The notes: generated from the letters alone by a model not told the origin. A DNA stretch of 64,000 nucleotides from Pseudomonas sp. (GCF_017744435.1 NZ_JAGIBG010000022.1:1-64000), one strand, 5' to 3'; counted from the first letter of the stretch, positions 8,281-16,805 are shown. Made by a program: numbers and translations.

Positions 8281-8645
8281 GTCCCTGTATCTCCCCGCAT
8301 GATCACGTCTGGTTTCCAGAGGCCAGCCTTGGCTACGCTGATCGCCCCCTAGCAAACTGCCCAGGCGCCAGTATAAGCCGCAGTCGCGCCCATACCGGCA
8401 GCCACGCGCATGCCTCGACAGGCGCATGCGGCTCTGGGTAGGGCAACCCTCAGGCGAGACAACAATCTGTTGCAAGTCATCACGATGTGACGCAGGAAGG
8501 AAAATACAGGGCATGAGGAACAATGGCCCGGGGAGGGTTGCGACTCTGCTGACAGCGCGCTTCCTCAAATAGCGCAAATCAAAGCGAAGCTTCTACAACC
8601 ACCCAGGCATTACCCCCAGAATCGTCGGACTAGCCATTGGCAACC

Positions 8646-8688
8646 GTGCCCTGACCGCCAGTCAGGGCACTGACGCAAGTCATGGCAC
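8646..8688. promoter_or_regulatory. Triple GTCANGGCAC repeat upstream of a small gene
   Basis: The 466-bp stretch 8281-8746 has no supported gene. It holds a perfect 10-bp inverted repeat GTGCCCTGAC (8646-8655) and GTCAGGGCAC (8661-8670), plus a third near-copy GTCATGGCAC (8679-8688). The three half-sites look like a regulator-binding array ahead of the small gene starting at 8747. The inverted pair alone could also form an RNA hairpin. No T-tract follows, so it is not a standard terminator. Confidence 0.45.
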
Positions 8689-8746
8689 GGGGGGGGAGCA
8701 GCGCTACACTTCACCCGCTCTCCCACCCATTCGGAGGTATGCCGCG

Positions 8747-8944
8747 ATGAAGATTGTCGTCAGTGCGTCGAACCGCAACCCCAACTGCCCGTGGCAGGTA
8801 AGGCTCGACCAGCATGTGGTGAGTTTCCGCAGCGAGGCAGAAGCACGTGCCTTCGTAGCCACCCTGGAAACTCGCCTGCAGGCCCCTCACCCACTCATGC
8901 TGGACGCGTGGCCTGCAAACGCCGGGTCAACAGCGCGACACTAA
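8747..8944 (+). CDS. Small hypothetical protein, 65 residues
   Basis: A GGAGGT Shine-Dalgarno (8732-8737) precedes the ATG by 9 bases, which supports translation. The product begins MKIVVSASNRNPNCPWQVRL and has a pattern of short beta strands followed by a helix (SEAEARAFVATLETRL), resembling small DUF2188-like folds. No function is recognised. Its last 50 bases overlap the 3' end of the efflux pump gene on the other strand, so the two transcripts converge and overlap. Confidence 0.6.
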   Translation: MKIVVSASNRNPNCPWQVRLDQHVVSFRSEAEARAFVATLETRLQAPHPLMLDAWPANAGSTARH

Positions 8945-10076
8945 CCACCAGCGTCCCGCACAGGCTGATCACCAAGGTCATGGGCACTGCACTGCCGTCA
9001 TGCAGCACGCCGACCAGCGACGCCGCGCCAGCCGCGACGCTGAACTGCAGGCAACCCATCAATGCAGACGCGCTGCCTGCCCGCGCACCCTGGCCGCTCA
9101 TGGCGCAGGCCGAAGCGTTGGGGATGATGCAACCCAGACTGGCGATGCAGACGAACAGCGGCACCAGCAATGGCCATAACTGCGCCGGGCGCAAGGCTGC
9201 CACGCCCAGCAGTACCAAGCCCGCAGCCAGGTAGAGCCAGACTGCCCGTACCAGCAGAAATGCCGGGCCTCGCTTGGCCAGCAGGCGCGCGTTGACCTGG
9301 GCTACCAGAATGAAACCGGCCGCGTTGGTACCAAACAGCCAGCCATAGTGTTCCGCAGGTACGCCATAGAGCTTGATGAATACGAAAGGCGAACCGGCGA
9401 TGTAGGCAAACATCCCGGCAATGGCGATACCGCCAGTCAAGGCGTGGCCAATGAACACACGATCAGCCAGCAACCGCAGGTACTGGCGCAAAGCACCTGA
9501 CAACGGCTGCCGTGGCATATGCGCCGGCAGGCTCTCCGGCAGGCCCAGGCTGACCGCCAGCAGGCTGGCAGCACTGAACAGGCTCAGCGCCAGGAAGATC
9601 GACTGCCAACCCGCCACGTTCACCAGGACTCCACCCAGCATCGGCGCCAGGATCGGTGCCAGGCCCATCACCAGCATCAACTGCGAGAACACCTTGGCCG
9701 ATGCCACCGGGTCGCACTTGTCACTGACAATGGCCCGCGACAGCACCATGCCGGCGCAACCGCCCAGAGCCTGGACAAAGCGCGCCACGATCAAGGTGTC
9801 GAGATTAGGGGCGTAGGCACAAGCCAGCGAGGCCAAGGTGAACAGCGCCACACCGAACAGCAGCGGCTTGCGTCGGCCGAAGCGGTCAGCCACCGGCCCG
9901 TAGGCCAGCTGGCCGATCGACAGGCCGAGGAAATAGGCCGCCAGGGTGGCCTGTACATGTTTTTCATCGGTGGCGAACGCCTGCGCCATCGCCGGGAAGG
10001 CGGGCAGGTAGAAATCGATCGCCAAGGGCCCGAACGCACTCAGTGCGCCCAGAATCAGCACCATTCGCAGGTTCAT
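8895..10076 (-). CDS. Bcr/CflA-family MFS drug efflux transporter
   Basis: The 393-residue protein is built of about 12 hydrophobic helices and has the DHA1 signature GPVADRFGRRK in the loop between helices 2 and 3 and the ALGGCAGMVLSRAIVSD antiporter region in helix 5. Bcr/CflA pumps sit in the inner membrane and export bicyclomycin, chloramphenicol, sulfonamides or other small molecules in exchange for protons. The specific substrate cannot be read from sequence. It is a single-gene unit whose 5' end lies close to the copper module but has no CueR box. Confidence 0.9.
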   Translation of the reverse strand: MNLRMVLILGALSAFGPLAIDFYLPAFPAMAQAFATDEKHVQATLAAYFLGLSIGQLAYGPVADRFGRRKPLLFGVALFTLASLACAYAPNLDTLIVARFVQALGGCAGMVLSRAIVSDKCDPVASAKVFSQLMLVMGLAPILAPMLGGVLVNVAGWQSIFLALSLFSAASLLAVSLGLPESLPAHMPRQPLSGALRQYLRLLADRVFIGHALTGGIAIAGMFAYIAGSPFVFIKLYGVPAEHYGWLFGTNAAGFILVAQVNARLLAKRGPAFLLVRAVWLYLAAGLVLLGVAALRPAQLWPLLVPLFVCIASLGCIIPNASACAMSGQGARAGSASALMGCLQFSVAAGAASLVGVLHDGSAVPMTLVISLCGTLVVSVALLTRRLQATRPA

Positions 10077-10158
10077 CAGGAATCCATAGCAGGCTAAGCA
10101 AGCCGCTAAGTCTACCTGCAGTGGCCACCCTCAGCATGAAAACATTTGCAACAAAACA

Positions 10159-10175
10159 GGGCCGCATTGCGGCCC
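10159..10175 (-). terminator. Terminator of copZ
   Basis: GGGCCGC and GCGGCCC form a 7-bp stem with a 3-base loop. On the minus strand it is followed by TGTTTTGTTGC, a T-rich run, immediately after the copZ stop codon. Confidence 0.75.
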
Positions 10176-10182
10176 CTTCGGC

Positions 10183-10380
10183 TCAGGCCACTTCAGCCTG
10201 GTAGCCTTCCTCACGAATAGCCGCCAACACCTGCTCAGCAGCCAGCGAGCTTTGCACACGCACTTTCTGGCCAGGCAGATCGACTTCCACCGTGGCCTGC
10301 GCATCCTGCTCCTGTACCGCGCGAGTCACTGCTTTCACACAATGGCCACAGGTCATGCCTTGAACATTGAACACTTGCAT
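10183..10380 (-). CDS. copZ: CopZ copper chaperone (HMA domain)
   Basis: The 65-residue protein is a single heavy-metal-associated domain with the copper-binding motif GMTCGHC (residues 7-13). It binds Cu(I) in the cytoplasm and passes it to the CopA ATPase. The start at 10380 has AAGGAGG 8 bases upstream, which rules out the longer in-frame version. A CueR-type operator lies in its promoter (10409-10439), and copA and cueR are a few hundred bases away on the other strand. CopZ proteins are normally about 65-70 residues, so it is complete. Confidence 0.93.
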   Translation of the reverse strand: MQVFNVQGMTCGHCVKAVTRAVQEQDAQATVEVDLPGQKVRVQSSLAAEQVLAAIREEGYQAEVA

Positions 10381-10408
10381 GGGTACTGCCTCCTTCAGGG
10401 TTTCATGC

Positions 10409-10439
10409 AGTTTCAAGCTTGCCATCGGGGCAAGGTCAA
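10409..10439 (-). promoter_or_regulatory. CueR-controlled promoter of copZ
   Basis: On the minus strand TTGACC (10439-10434) and GAAACT (10414-10409) are separated by 19 bp, the overlong spacing typical of MerR-family promoters. The spacer is filled by a near-palindrome from ACCTTGCCCC to GGCAAGCT (10436-10416). It closely resembles the copA operator at 10913-10933 and the known E. coli CueR box. Confidence 0.85.
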
Positions 10440-10526
10440 GTTCTGGGTGAAACGGCCGGGCTGGAAATCTGCGCGGACCTCGGCCAAGCTGCGCCTTTGA
10501 CGATTTTTGCAAGCAGGAGATTCTTC

Positions 10527-10913
10527 ATGTTCAGGACAGCAGTGGGCGTTGTCGGGCTGTTGGCCGCACTGGCCGCAGTGCCACCGGCCAGCGCCGAGGG
10601 CAATTCGGACTACAGCGTGCTGATCATTTCCCGGGAGCGCCTGGAAGTGGCCACCAGCTGCGAAATCGGCGTGTACCTCAACGATCAGCTCTCCGGCCGC
10701 GTCTTCCAGGAACAGTCCACGTCCTTCAACCTGCCACCCGGCCCGATCGACGTACGCCTGCGCCTGCTGCCTGGGCAGATGCCTGGCTGTGCTCCCGGTA
10801 TCGAAGACCAACGCAGCACGCGCCTCAACCTGCAGGCGGGCCAGATCACCAAGTACCGCATCGCCATGGGCCACAATGGCCTTGAATTGAAGCGAGCCGG
10901 CCTGGGCTATTGA
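10527..10913 (+). CDS. Small exported protein inside the copper module
   Basis: The 128-residue product starts with a signal peptide (MFRTAVGVVGLLAALAAVPPASA, cleavage after about residue 23), so it should be periplasmic. The mature part is about 105 residues, rich in predicted beta strands, with two cysteines (in TSCEIG and MPGCAP) that could form a disulfide or bind metal. The start has GCAGGAGA 6 bases upstream. It sits between copZ and copA, and the copA promoter overlaps its stop codon. I do not recognise a characterised family. A role in periplasmic copper handling is inference from position only. Confidence 0.7.
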   Translation: MFRTAVGVVGLLAALAAVPPASAEGNSDYSVLIISRERLEVATSCEIGVYLNDQLSGRVFQEQSTSFNLPPGPIDVRLRLLPGQMPGCAPGIEDQRSTRLNLQAGQITKYRIAMGHNGLELKRAGLGY

Positions 10914-10940
10914 CCTTCCCCGCGTGGCAAGGTTGATGCT
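10910..10940 (+). promoter_or_regulatory. CueR-controlled promoter of copA-cueR
   Basis: TTGACC (10910-10915) and GATGCT (10935-10940) are 19 bp apart. The near-palindrome 10913-10933 begins ACCTTCCCC and ends GGCAAGGT, and its first arm is the same as that of the E. coli copA CueR site as I recall it. CueR with Cu(I) twists such promoters into an active form. The -35 overlaps the stop codon of the preceding gene. Confidence 0.9.
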
Positions 10941-10970
10941 GATGCTGAAGCCCTGCCAAGGAGGAGCGTC

Positions 10971-13370
10971 ATGCCCGCATCTACCACTTTCGACCTGCCG
11001 ATTTCCGGCATGACCTGCGCCAGCTGCGCAGGCCGTGTCGAGCGCGCCCTGCTTAAAGTCAGCGGCGCTGATCAGGTCAGTGTCAACCTCGCCACCGAAC
11101 AGGCCAGGGTCCAGGCCCCGGCCGACAGCCTGCCAGCCCTGGTCGAAGCCGTGCGCGGCGCCGGTTATGGCGTGCCGACTCGGACCGTGGAGCTGCAAAT
11201 CGGCGGCATGACCTGCGCCAGCTGCATCGGCCGCGTCGAACGCGCCCTCGGCAAACTGCCGGGGGTTGAACAGGTCAGCGTCAACCTGGCCAGTGAGCGT
11301 GCCCACCTTGAAGTGCTGCAAGCGCTCGATGATTCGCTGCTGATTGCCGCTGTCGAAAAAGCCGGTTACAGCGCCAGCCTGCCGCAAGCGGCCAAGGATG
11401 AGCAGCAGGATGCCCAACGACGCCTGCGCAATGAACGCCTGGCTGTCGCTGCCGCGCTGTTGCTGGCCCTGCCACTGGTGCTACCCATGTTGGTGCAGCC
11501 ATTCGGCCTGCACTGGATGCTGCCCGCCTGGGCGCAGTTCGCGCTGGCCACCCCGGTGCAGTTCATTCTCGGTGCACGCTTCTACAAAGCTGCCTACAAA
11601 GCCGTACGTGCCGGTGCCGGCAACATGGACCTGCTGGTTGCCCTGGGCACCAGTGCGGGTTATGGCCTGAGCCTGTACCAATGGGCCAACGCCCCAGCCG
11701 GCATGGCCCCGCACCTTTACTTCGAAGCTTCGGCGGTGGTCATTGCCCTGGTGCTGCTGGGCAAATACCTCGAAAGCCGCGCCAAGCGCCAGACTGCCAG
11801 CGCCATCCGTGCCCTCGAAGCCCTGCGCCCGGAGCGTGCCGTGCGCGTCATCGACGGCCGCGAAGAGGACGTGGCGATTGCCCAGCTGCGCCTGGGCGAT
11901 CTGGTACTGGTCAAGCCCGGCGAACGCTTCCCGGTCGACGGCGCGGTGGAAGAAGGCAGCAGCCACGCCGATGAAGCCCTGATCAGCGGCGAGAGCCTGC
12001 CGGTACCGAAACAGCCCGGCGACAGCGTCACCGGCGGTGCCATCAATGGCGAAGGCCGGCTGCTGATACGGACCCAGGCGCTGGGCACGGAAACCGTGCT
12101 GGCCCGGATCATCCGCCTGGTCGAAGACGCACAAGCCGCCAAGGCGCCGATCCAGAAGCTGGTCGACCGGGTCAGCCAGGTGTTCGTGCCTGCCGTGCTG
12201 GTGCTGGCACTGCTCACCTTGATTGGCTGGTGGCTGGCCGGTGCACCGCTGGAGACCGCGCTGATCAATGCGGTCGCCGTACTGGTAATCGCCTGCCCCT
12301 GCGCCCTGGGCCTGGCCACACCGGCAGCGATCATGGCCGGCACCGGTGTCGCCGCCCGCCATGGCATCCTGATCAAGGACGCCGAAGCACTGGAGCGTGC
12401 CCATGCGGTCAATCGCGTGGTGTTCGACAAGACCGGCACCCTCACCTCCGGCAGCCCGCGCGTAGTCCACAGCCAGGCGCTGGTCGGTGACGGCGCCGAC
12501 CTGCATCGCCTCGCCGGTGCCCTGCAGCGCGGTAGCGAGCACCCACTGGCCAAGGCCGTGCTGGATGCCTGCGCCGAGCAAGGCCTGGAGGTACCCGCCG
12601 TGACTGACAGCCAGTCACTCACCGGCCGCGGCATCGCTGGCCGCGTGGAAGGCCGCGAACTGGCGCTGGGCAACCGTCGCCTGCTCGACGAAAGCAACCT
12701 GCAACCCGGCGAGCTGGCCGCCAAGGCTCAAGCCTGGGAAGCCGAAGGCCGCACCCTGTCGTGGCTTATCGAGCGGGGTGCAGCACCTCGCGTGCTCGGC
12801 CTGTTCGCCTTTGGCGACAGCCTCAAGCCCGGCGCCGAGCAAGCCATCGCCGCCCTGCACGCCCGCCACATCAGCAGCCACCTGCTGACCGGCGACAACC
12901 GCGGCAGCGCCAAGGTGGTGGCCGATGCCCTCGGCATCGACGACGTGCATGCCGAAGTGCTGCCAGCCGACAAGGCCGCCACCGTGGCCACCCTCAAAAA
13001 GGACGGCGTGGTGGCGATGGTTGGCGACGGCATCAACGACGCCCCGGCCCTGGCCGCTGCCGATATCGGCATCGCCATGGGCGGTGGCACCGACGTGGCC
13101 ATGCAGGCTGCCGGTATCACCCTGATGCGCGGTGACCCTCGGCTGGTGCCCGCCGCGCTGGAAATCAGCCGCAAGACCTATGCAAAAATCCGTCAGAACC
13201 TGTTCTGGGCCTTCATCTACAACCTGATCGGCATTCCCCTGGCTGCACTGGGCTATCTCAACCCGGTACTGGCCGGCGCCGCCATGGCGCTGTCCAGCGT
13301 CAGCGTGGTCAGCAATGCCCTGTGGTTGAAGACCTGGAAACCCACCAACACCTCGCAGGAGGCCCGATGA
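10971..13370 (+). CDS. copA: Cu(I)-exporting P1B-type ATPase CopA
   Basis: The 799-residue ATPase pumps Cu(I) from cytoplasm to periplasm. It has two N-terminal HMA domains with GMTCASC motifs (Cys16/Cys19 and Cys82/Cys85), then eight membrane helices. The metal-site motif is Cys442-Pro-Cys444, the phosphorylated residue is Asp486 in DKTGT, and SEHPLA, TGDN and GDGINDAPAL nucleotide and hinge motifs are all present. The C-terminal helix pair has the YN and MxxSS residues typical of the Cu(I) subgroup. AAGGAGGAG precedes the ATG. The copA stop overlaps the cueR start (ATGA), so the regulator is made from the same transcript. Confidence 0.97.
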   Translation: MPASTTFDLPISGMTCASCAGRVERALLKVSGADQVSVNLATEQARVQAPADSLPALVEAVRGAGYGVPTRTVELQIGGMTCASCIGRVERALGKLPGVEQVSVNLASERAHLEVLQALDDSLLIAAVEKAGYSASLPQAAKDEQQDAQRRLRNERLAVAAALLLALPLVLPMLVQPFGLHWMLPAWAQFALATPVQFILGARFYKAAYKAVRAGAGNMDLLVALGTSAGYGLSLYQWANAPAGMAPHLYFEASAVVIALVLLGKYLESRAKRQTASAIRALEALRPERAVRVIDGREEDVAIAQLRLGDLVLVKPGERFPVDGAVEEGSSHADEALISGESLPVPKQPGDSVTGGAINGEGRLLIRTQALGTETVLARIIRLVEDAQAAKAPIQKLVDRVSQVFVPAVLVLALLTLIGWWLAGAPLETALINAVAVLVIACPCALGLATPAAIMAGTGVAARHGILIKDAEALERAHAVNRVVFDKTGTLTSGSPRVVHSQALVGDGADLHRLAGALQRGSEHPLAKAVLDACAEQGLEVPAVTDSQSLTGRGIAGRVEGRELALGNRRLLDESNLQPGELAAKAQAWEAEGRTLSWLIERGAAPRVLGLFAFGDSLKPGAEQAIAALHARHISSHLLTGDNRGSAKVVADALGIDDVHAEVLPADKAATVATLKKDGVVAMVGDGINDAPALAAADIGIAMGGGTDVAMQAAGITLMRGDPRLVPAALEISRKTYAKIRQNLFWAFIYNLIGIPLAALGYLNPVLAGAAMALSSVSVVSNALWLKTWKPTNTSQEAR

Positions 13371-13771
13371 ACATTGGCCAGGCCGCCCGCCGCAGCGGGC
13401 TCAGCACCAAGATGATCCGCTATTACGAATCCATCGGCCTGCTCAAGCCGGCCACCCGCAGCGACAGCGGCTACCGCTTGTACCAGGCCGAAGACTTGCA
13501 CAGCCTGGCCTTCATCAAGCGCTCCCGTGACCTCGGGTTTTCCCTGGAAGAAGTAGGCAAGCTGCTGACCCTGTGGCAAGACCGCGGACGTGCCAGCGCC
13601 GACGTGAAGGCCCTGGCCATGCAGCATATCGATGAGCTGAACCGGCGTATCGAAGAACTGGTGAGCCTGCGTGACACCCTGGGTGACCTGGTTGCCCACT
13701 GCCAGGGGGATGACCGCCCGGATTGCCCGATCCTGAAAGACCTGGCCAATGGCGCAGGGTGCTGCCATTGA
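13367..13771 (+). CDS. cueR: CueR copper-responsive MerR-family activator
   Basis: The 134-residue protein has a MerR winged helix (MNIGQAARRSGLSTKMIRYYE), a dimerisation helix and the Cu(I)-binding loop with Cys112 and Cys120, the same residue numbers as the ligands in E. coli CueR. An additional GCCH tail is present. It overlaps copA by four bases, giving feedback control: CueR activates its own operon. Its targets in the window are the two operators at 10416-10436 and 10913-10933. The start used here begins exactly at the conserved HTH; the longer reading frame upstream is copA sequence. Confidence 0.95.
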   Translation: MNIGQAARRSGLSTKMIRYYESIGLLKPATRSDSGYRLYQAEDLHSLAFIKRSRDLGFSLEEVGKLLTLWQDRGRASADVKALAMQHIDELNRRIEELVSLRDTLGDLVAHCQGDDRPDCPILKDLANGAGCCH

Positions 13772-13779
13772 GGGCTTGT

Positions 13780-13801
13780 GGCGTGCTGTCATCAGCACGC
13801 C
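13780..13801 (+). terminator. Hairpin after cueR, probable terminator
   Basis: GGCGTGCTG and CAGCACGCC form a perfect 9-bp stem with a TCAT loop 8 bases past the cueR stop codon. The tail (TCAGCACTTTGG) has only a short T-run, so termination may be inefficient. Confidence 0.55.
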
Positions 13802-13887
13802 TCAGCACTTTGGTATGCCATATTAGCCAAAAGCCGACCGAATAGTCGCCAAATGCGACTTCACCCAATAAATACGGGCACTTTCGC

Positions 13888-13914
13888 TAAAAAATCCCCG
13901 GACGCTGCCGATGC
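13888..13914 (+). promoter_or_regulatory. Sigma-28 (FliA) promoter of the chemoreceptor gene
   Basis: TAAA (13888-13891), 15 bp, GCCGATGC (13907-13914) matches the flagellar sigma-28 consensus TAAA-N15-GCCGATAA at all but two bases. It lies 47 bp before the receptor ATG. Sigma-28 dependence links the receptor's expression to flagellar assembly. Confidence 0.8.
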
Positions 13915-13961
13915 AGTTGCTACCTGCCTCGCGTGCAAAAAAATAAACTCCGGGAGCGTCG

Positions 13962-15905
13962 ATGAACATCAAACAGAAACTGACCTGGGCGTTCGCGATC
14001 ATCGCGGGCTTGCCCATCGTCCTCGTGGCCACCTTGGTGGTGATCAACCTGCGCGGTGAAGCCCGCGACGGCTTCCTCGACAGCAGCAGCCGGGAAATCC
14101 GCCAGGTCAGCAACGCGATGAACATCTTCTTCCAGGGCATCGACCAGAACGTCGCCTACCTGGCTTCGCAACCGATGGTGGCGGCCACCGGTAACAACCT
14201 GAACAAGTTCATGAGCGCCACCCCGTCCTACGAGTTGGGCGATCAGGACAAGCAACTGCTGGAATTCTTCACCCGCCTGGCAGAATCCCACCCAGGCTAT
14301 GCCTACGTTTCCTACGGCGTGAGTGATGGCGGCTACGTTGGCTGGCCGGCCGGGCAGAAGTTCGTCAACTATGACCCGCGCCCACGCCCGTGGTACCAGC
14401 TGGCCATGGCCAACCCTGGCAAGACCGTGCGCACCGGCGCCTATTACTGGGCCGCCGACGATGCCGTGCTGATCAGCACCGTGCGCGCCGTGGCCAACCA
14501 GCTCGGCAACCCCGGGGGCGTAGTCAACATCGACGTGTCGCTCAAGGGCCTGACCGAGATCGTCAAGCAGATCAAGCTGGGCGAAAGCGGCTACCTGATG
14601 CTGGTGGAAAACAACGGCAACGTGATGGTCGACCCACGCGACGCCAGCCACAACTTCAAGCAACTGGCCAGCTTCGGTGATGGCTATGCCGAACTGGCCA
14701 AGGCCGGCAAGGGCCTGGTCGAGGTCGAGATCAACGGCGAACGTTACATGGCCAACGTCTACCCCGACGAGAAGCTGGGCTGGACCTTCATCGGCCTGAT
14801 CCAGCAAGGCGAAGTGATGCAGACCACCACCCGCCTGACCTGGCTGATCGGTGTGATCGCGCTGGTGCTGGCGGCCCTGTTTGCCGTGGTCGGTACCGCC
14901 TTCGCCAAACTCATCGTGCGCCCGATCAACAGCGTCACCAGCGGCCTGGAAGACATTGCCCAGGGCGAAGGCGACCTGACCCGCAACCTTGACGTGCGCG
15001 GGCGCGACGAAACCGCGCAACTGGCCAACTGGTTCAACCAGTTCCTGGGCGCCATCCGCAGCCTGATCCAACATATCGGTTCGGCTGCCAGCAAGATCCT
15101 CAGCACCTCCAGCAGCTCCACCCGGGTCTCCAGCGACATGGCCGAGGCTGCCGGGCGCCAGCGTGAAGCCGTGGACATGGTCTCCACCGCGTTCCACGAA
15201 ATGGTCGCCACCGCCAACGAAGTCGCCCGTTCCTGCAGCCAGGCCGCGCAATCGGCGGACAGTGGCCAGCAGCAGGCCCGTGAAGGCCAGCAACAGATCG
15301 ACGCGGCAGTCAGCAGCGTCGACCGCCTGAGCCAGGAGATCGAGCAGTCTGCCCAGTCGATCCAGCAGCTGGAGCGCGACAGCAACGCCATCCAGTCGAT
15401 CCTCGGCACCATTCGCTCGATTGCCGAGCAGACCAACCTGCTGGCACTCAACGCAGCGATCGAAGCGGCCCGGGCCGGGGAGCAAGGCCGTGGCTTTGCC
15501 GTGGTGGCCGACGAGGTGCGGGCACTGGCCAAGCGCACGGCCGACTCCACGGCCGAAATCGATGGACTGCTGGGCAACCTGGCCAGCCGCACCGCCGAAG
15601 TGGCCGAGCAGATGCATGCCAGCCTGGAAGTGTCGCAGCAGTCGGTCAGCCGCATTGGCCTGGCCCGTGACAGTTTCGGGCAGATTCGCGAGTCGGTGGA
15701 CATCATTCGCGACATGAACACACAGATCGCCACGGCGGCGGAAGAACAGCACCAGGTGGCCGAGGACATCAACCGCCATATCAGCCAGATTCACGGCGAT
15801 GCACAGCTGGTGGCGGAACTGGCCCAGGCCGCGCGTCAGGACTCCGAGAGCCTGGCCGGGCTGTCCAATGAACTGGACTCGCTGGTGCGCCGCTTCCGCA
15901 CCTGA
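13962..15905 (+). CDS. Methyl-accepting chemotaxis protein with dCACHE sensor
   Basis: The 647-residue receptor has two membrane helices (about residues 9-30 and 283-310) around a periplasmic double-CACHE domain, then a HAMP segment and a cytoplasmic coiled coil with the signalling tip IAEQTNLLALNAAIEAAR. The sensor contains Y137, R142, W144, Y145 and D191 with spacing very close to the ligand-contact residues of amino-acid and amine-binding dCACHE receptors such as PctA, so an amino acid, GABA or amine ligand is a reasonable inference. There is no C-terminal CheR-tethering pentapeptide. It is a single gene behind a sigma-28 promoter; a REP pair terminates it. Confidence 0.9.
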   Translation: MNIKQKLTWAFAIIAGLPIVLVATLVVINLRGEARDGFLDSSSREIRQVSNAMNIFFQGIDQNVAYLASQPMVAATGNNLNKFMSATPSYELGDQDKQLLEFFTRLAESHPGYAYVSYGVSDGGYVGWPAGQKFVNYDPRPRPWYQLAMANPGKTVRTGAYYWAADDAVLISTVRAVANQLGNPGGVVNIDVSLKGLTEIVKQIKLGESGYLMLVENNGNVMVDPRDASHNFKQLASFGDGYAELAKAGKGLVEVEINGERYMANVYPDEKLGWTFIGLIQQGEVMQTTTRLTWLIGVIALVLAALFAVVGTAFAKLIVRPINSVTSGLEDIAQGEGDLTRNLDVRGRDETAQLANWFNQFLGAIRSLIQHIGSAASKILSTSSSSTRVSSDMAEAAGRQREAVDMVSTAFHEMVATANEVARSCSQAAQSADSGQQQAREGQQQIDAAVSSVDRLSQEIEQSAQSIQQLERDSNAIQSILGTIRSIAEQTNLLALNAAIEAARAGEQGRGFAVVADEVRALAKRTADSTAEIDGLLGNLASRTAEVAEQMHASLEVSQQSVSRIGLARDSFGQIRESVDIIRDMNTQIATAAEEQHQVAEDINRHISQIHGDAQLVAELAQAARQDSESLAGLSNELDSLVRRFRT

Positions 15906-15910
15906 GTCTT

Positions 15911-16020
15911 CCTGTACTGGCCTCTTCGCGGGCACGCCCGCTCCCACAGGGATATCACATAGCCTGAAGGCAGTGACACTCCTGTGGGAGCGGGCGTGCC
16001 CGCGAAGAGGCCAGTACAGG
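15911..16020. repeat. REP inverted pair, family A
   Basis: Two exact 40-bp copies (15911-15950 and 15981-16020) face each other across 30 bp. Each runs CCTGTACTGGCCTCTTCGCG then GGCACGCCCGCTCCCACAGG. This is the P. putida REP type. Folding would give a long cruciform or mRNA stem between the convergent receptor and AraC genes, where it can act as a bidirectional transcript end. Confidence 0.9.
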
Positions 16021-16025
16021 CAACA

Positions 16026-16805
16026 TCAAAGCTTCAGTTCCCCGGGGGTCGCCCCGAACAACTGCTTGAAGGCCGCGATGTAAGCCGAAGTCGAATCATA
16101 CCCACAGCCCAACGCCGCCTCGGTCACACTCTCCCCCGCCTCCAGCAACGCCAGCGACGACAGCAACCGCATCCGTTGGCGCCAGTTGCGAAAACTCAAC
16201 CCGGTCTCGCGCTGGAACAGCCGCATCAGGGTCTTTTCCGAGCATCCCAGCTGCACCGCCCACTGCTGCAACGTCTGCACCTGGTCCGGCGCGGCAATCA
16301 GCCCATTGCACAACGCCAACAACCCTGGATGCCGCGGCAGCGGCAGCGAGAACCCCACCTCGGGCAAGGTACGCAGCTGATCGAGCAGAACAGCCACCAG
16401 CCGGCCTTCGACACTGTCACCCTCGGCGTATTCAGCCGGGAACAGGCAGAACTGCTTGATCAGCTCCCGCGCCAGCGCTGTCACCTCCAGTACCCGGCAT
16501 TTTGCCGGCGCCCACGGGCAGGCATCACGGCGGATGTACAGGCTGCGCATTTCCGCTTGCCCCGAGGTGACCACTTCATGTTCGGCATCAGCCGGTATCC
16601 ACACGCCCCACTGCGGTGGGGCGAAGTAGCTGCCATCGTCGGTATACACCCCCAATACGCCACTGATGGCGTAGGAAAACTGCACCCAGTCGTGGCTATG
16701 GCGAGTCGTCCAGGAGCCGGCGCCGAGACTTTCGGCGCGGGCATACAGGGGCCTGGGCAACTGGTCCAGGGCAGGAATGGCACGGGGATGTCCGATCGTC
16801 TGCAT
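16026..16805 (-). CDS. AraC-family transcriptional regulator
   Basis: The 259-residue protein has an N-terminal cupin-like sensor (about residues 15-110, including HSHDWVQFSYAISG) and a C-terminal double helix-turn-helix (about 165-255, ending in CGYDSTSAYIAAFKQLFGATPGEL). It belongs to the short cupin-AraC subgroup, whose members often regulate an adjacent transporter. No transporter is next to it; the divergent or upstream neighbour is the thiolase gene in the same direction, 58 bp away. Target and ligand are unknown. Confidence 0.87.
   Translation of the reverse strand: MQTIGHPRAIPALDQLPRPLYARAESLGAGSWTTRHSHDWVQFSYAISGVLGVYTDDGSYFAPPQWGVWIPADAEHEVVTSGQAEMRSLYIRRDACPWAPAKCRVLEVTALARELIKQFCLFPAEYAEGDSVEGRLVAVLLDQLRTLPEVGFSLPLPRHPGLLALCNGLIAAPDQVQTLQQWAVQLGCSEKTLMRLFQRETGLSFRNWRQRMRLLSSLALLEAGESVTEAALGCGYDSTSAYIAAFKQLFGATPGELKL

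Noticed and set aside
8681..8699. A possible sigma-54 promoter before the 65-residue gene (TGGCACG)
   Set aside because: The -24-like half is present but the -12 position reads G-rich sequence instead of TTGC.
13920..15947. A 675-codon minus-strand frame opposite the dCACHE chemoreceptor
   Set aside because: The sequence is a mirror of the receptor gene's codon pattern with no recognisable motif and no ribosome binding site.
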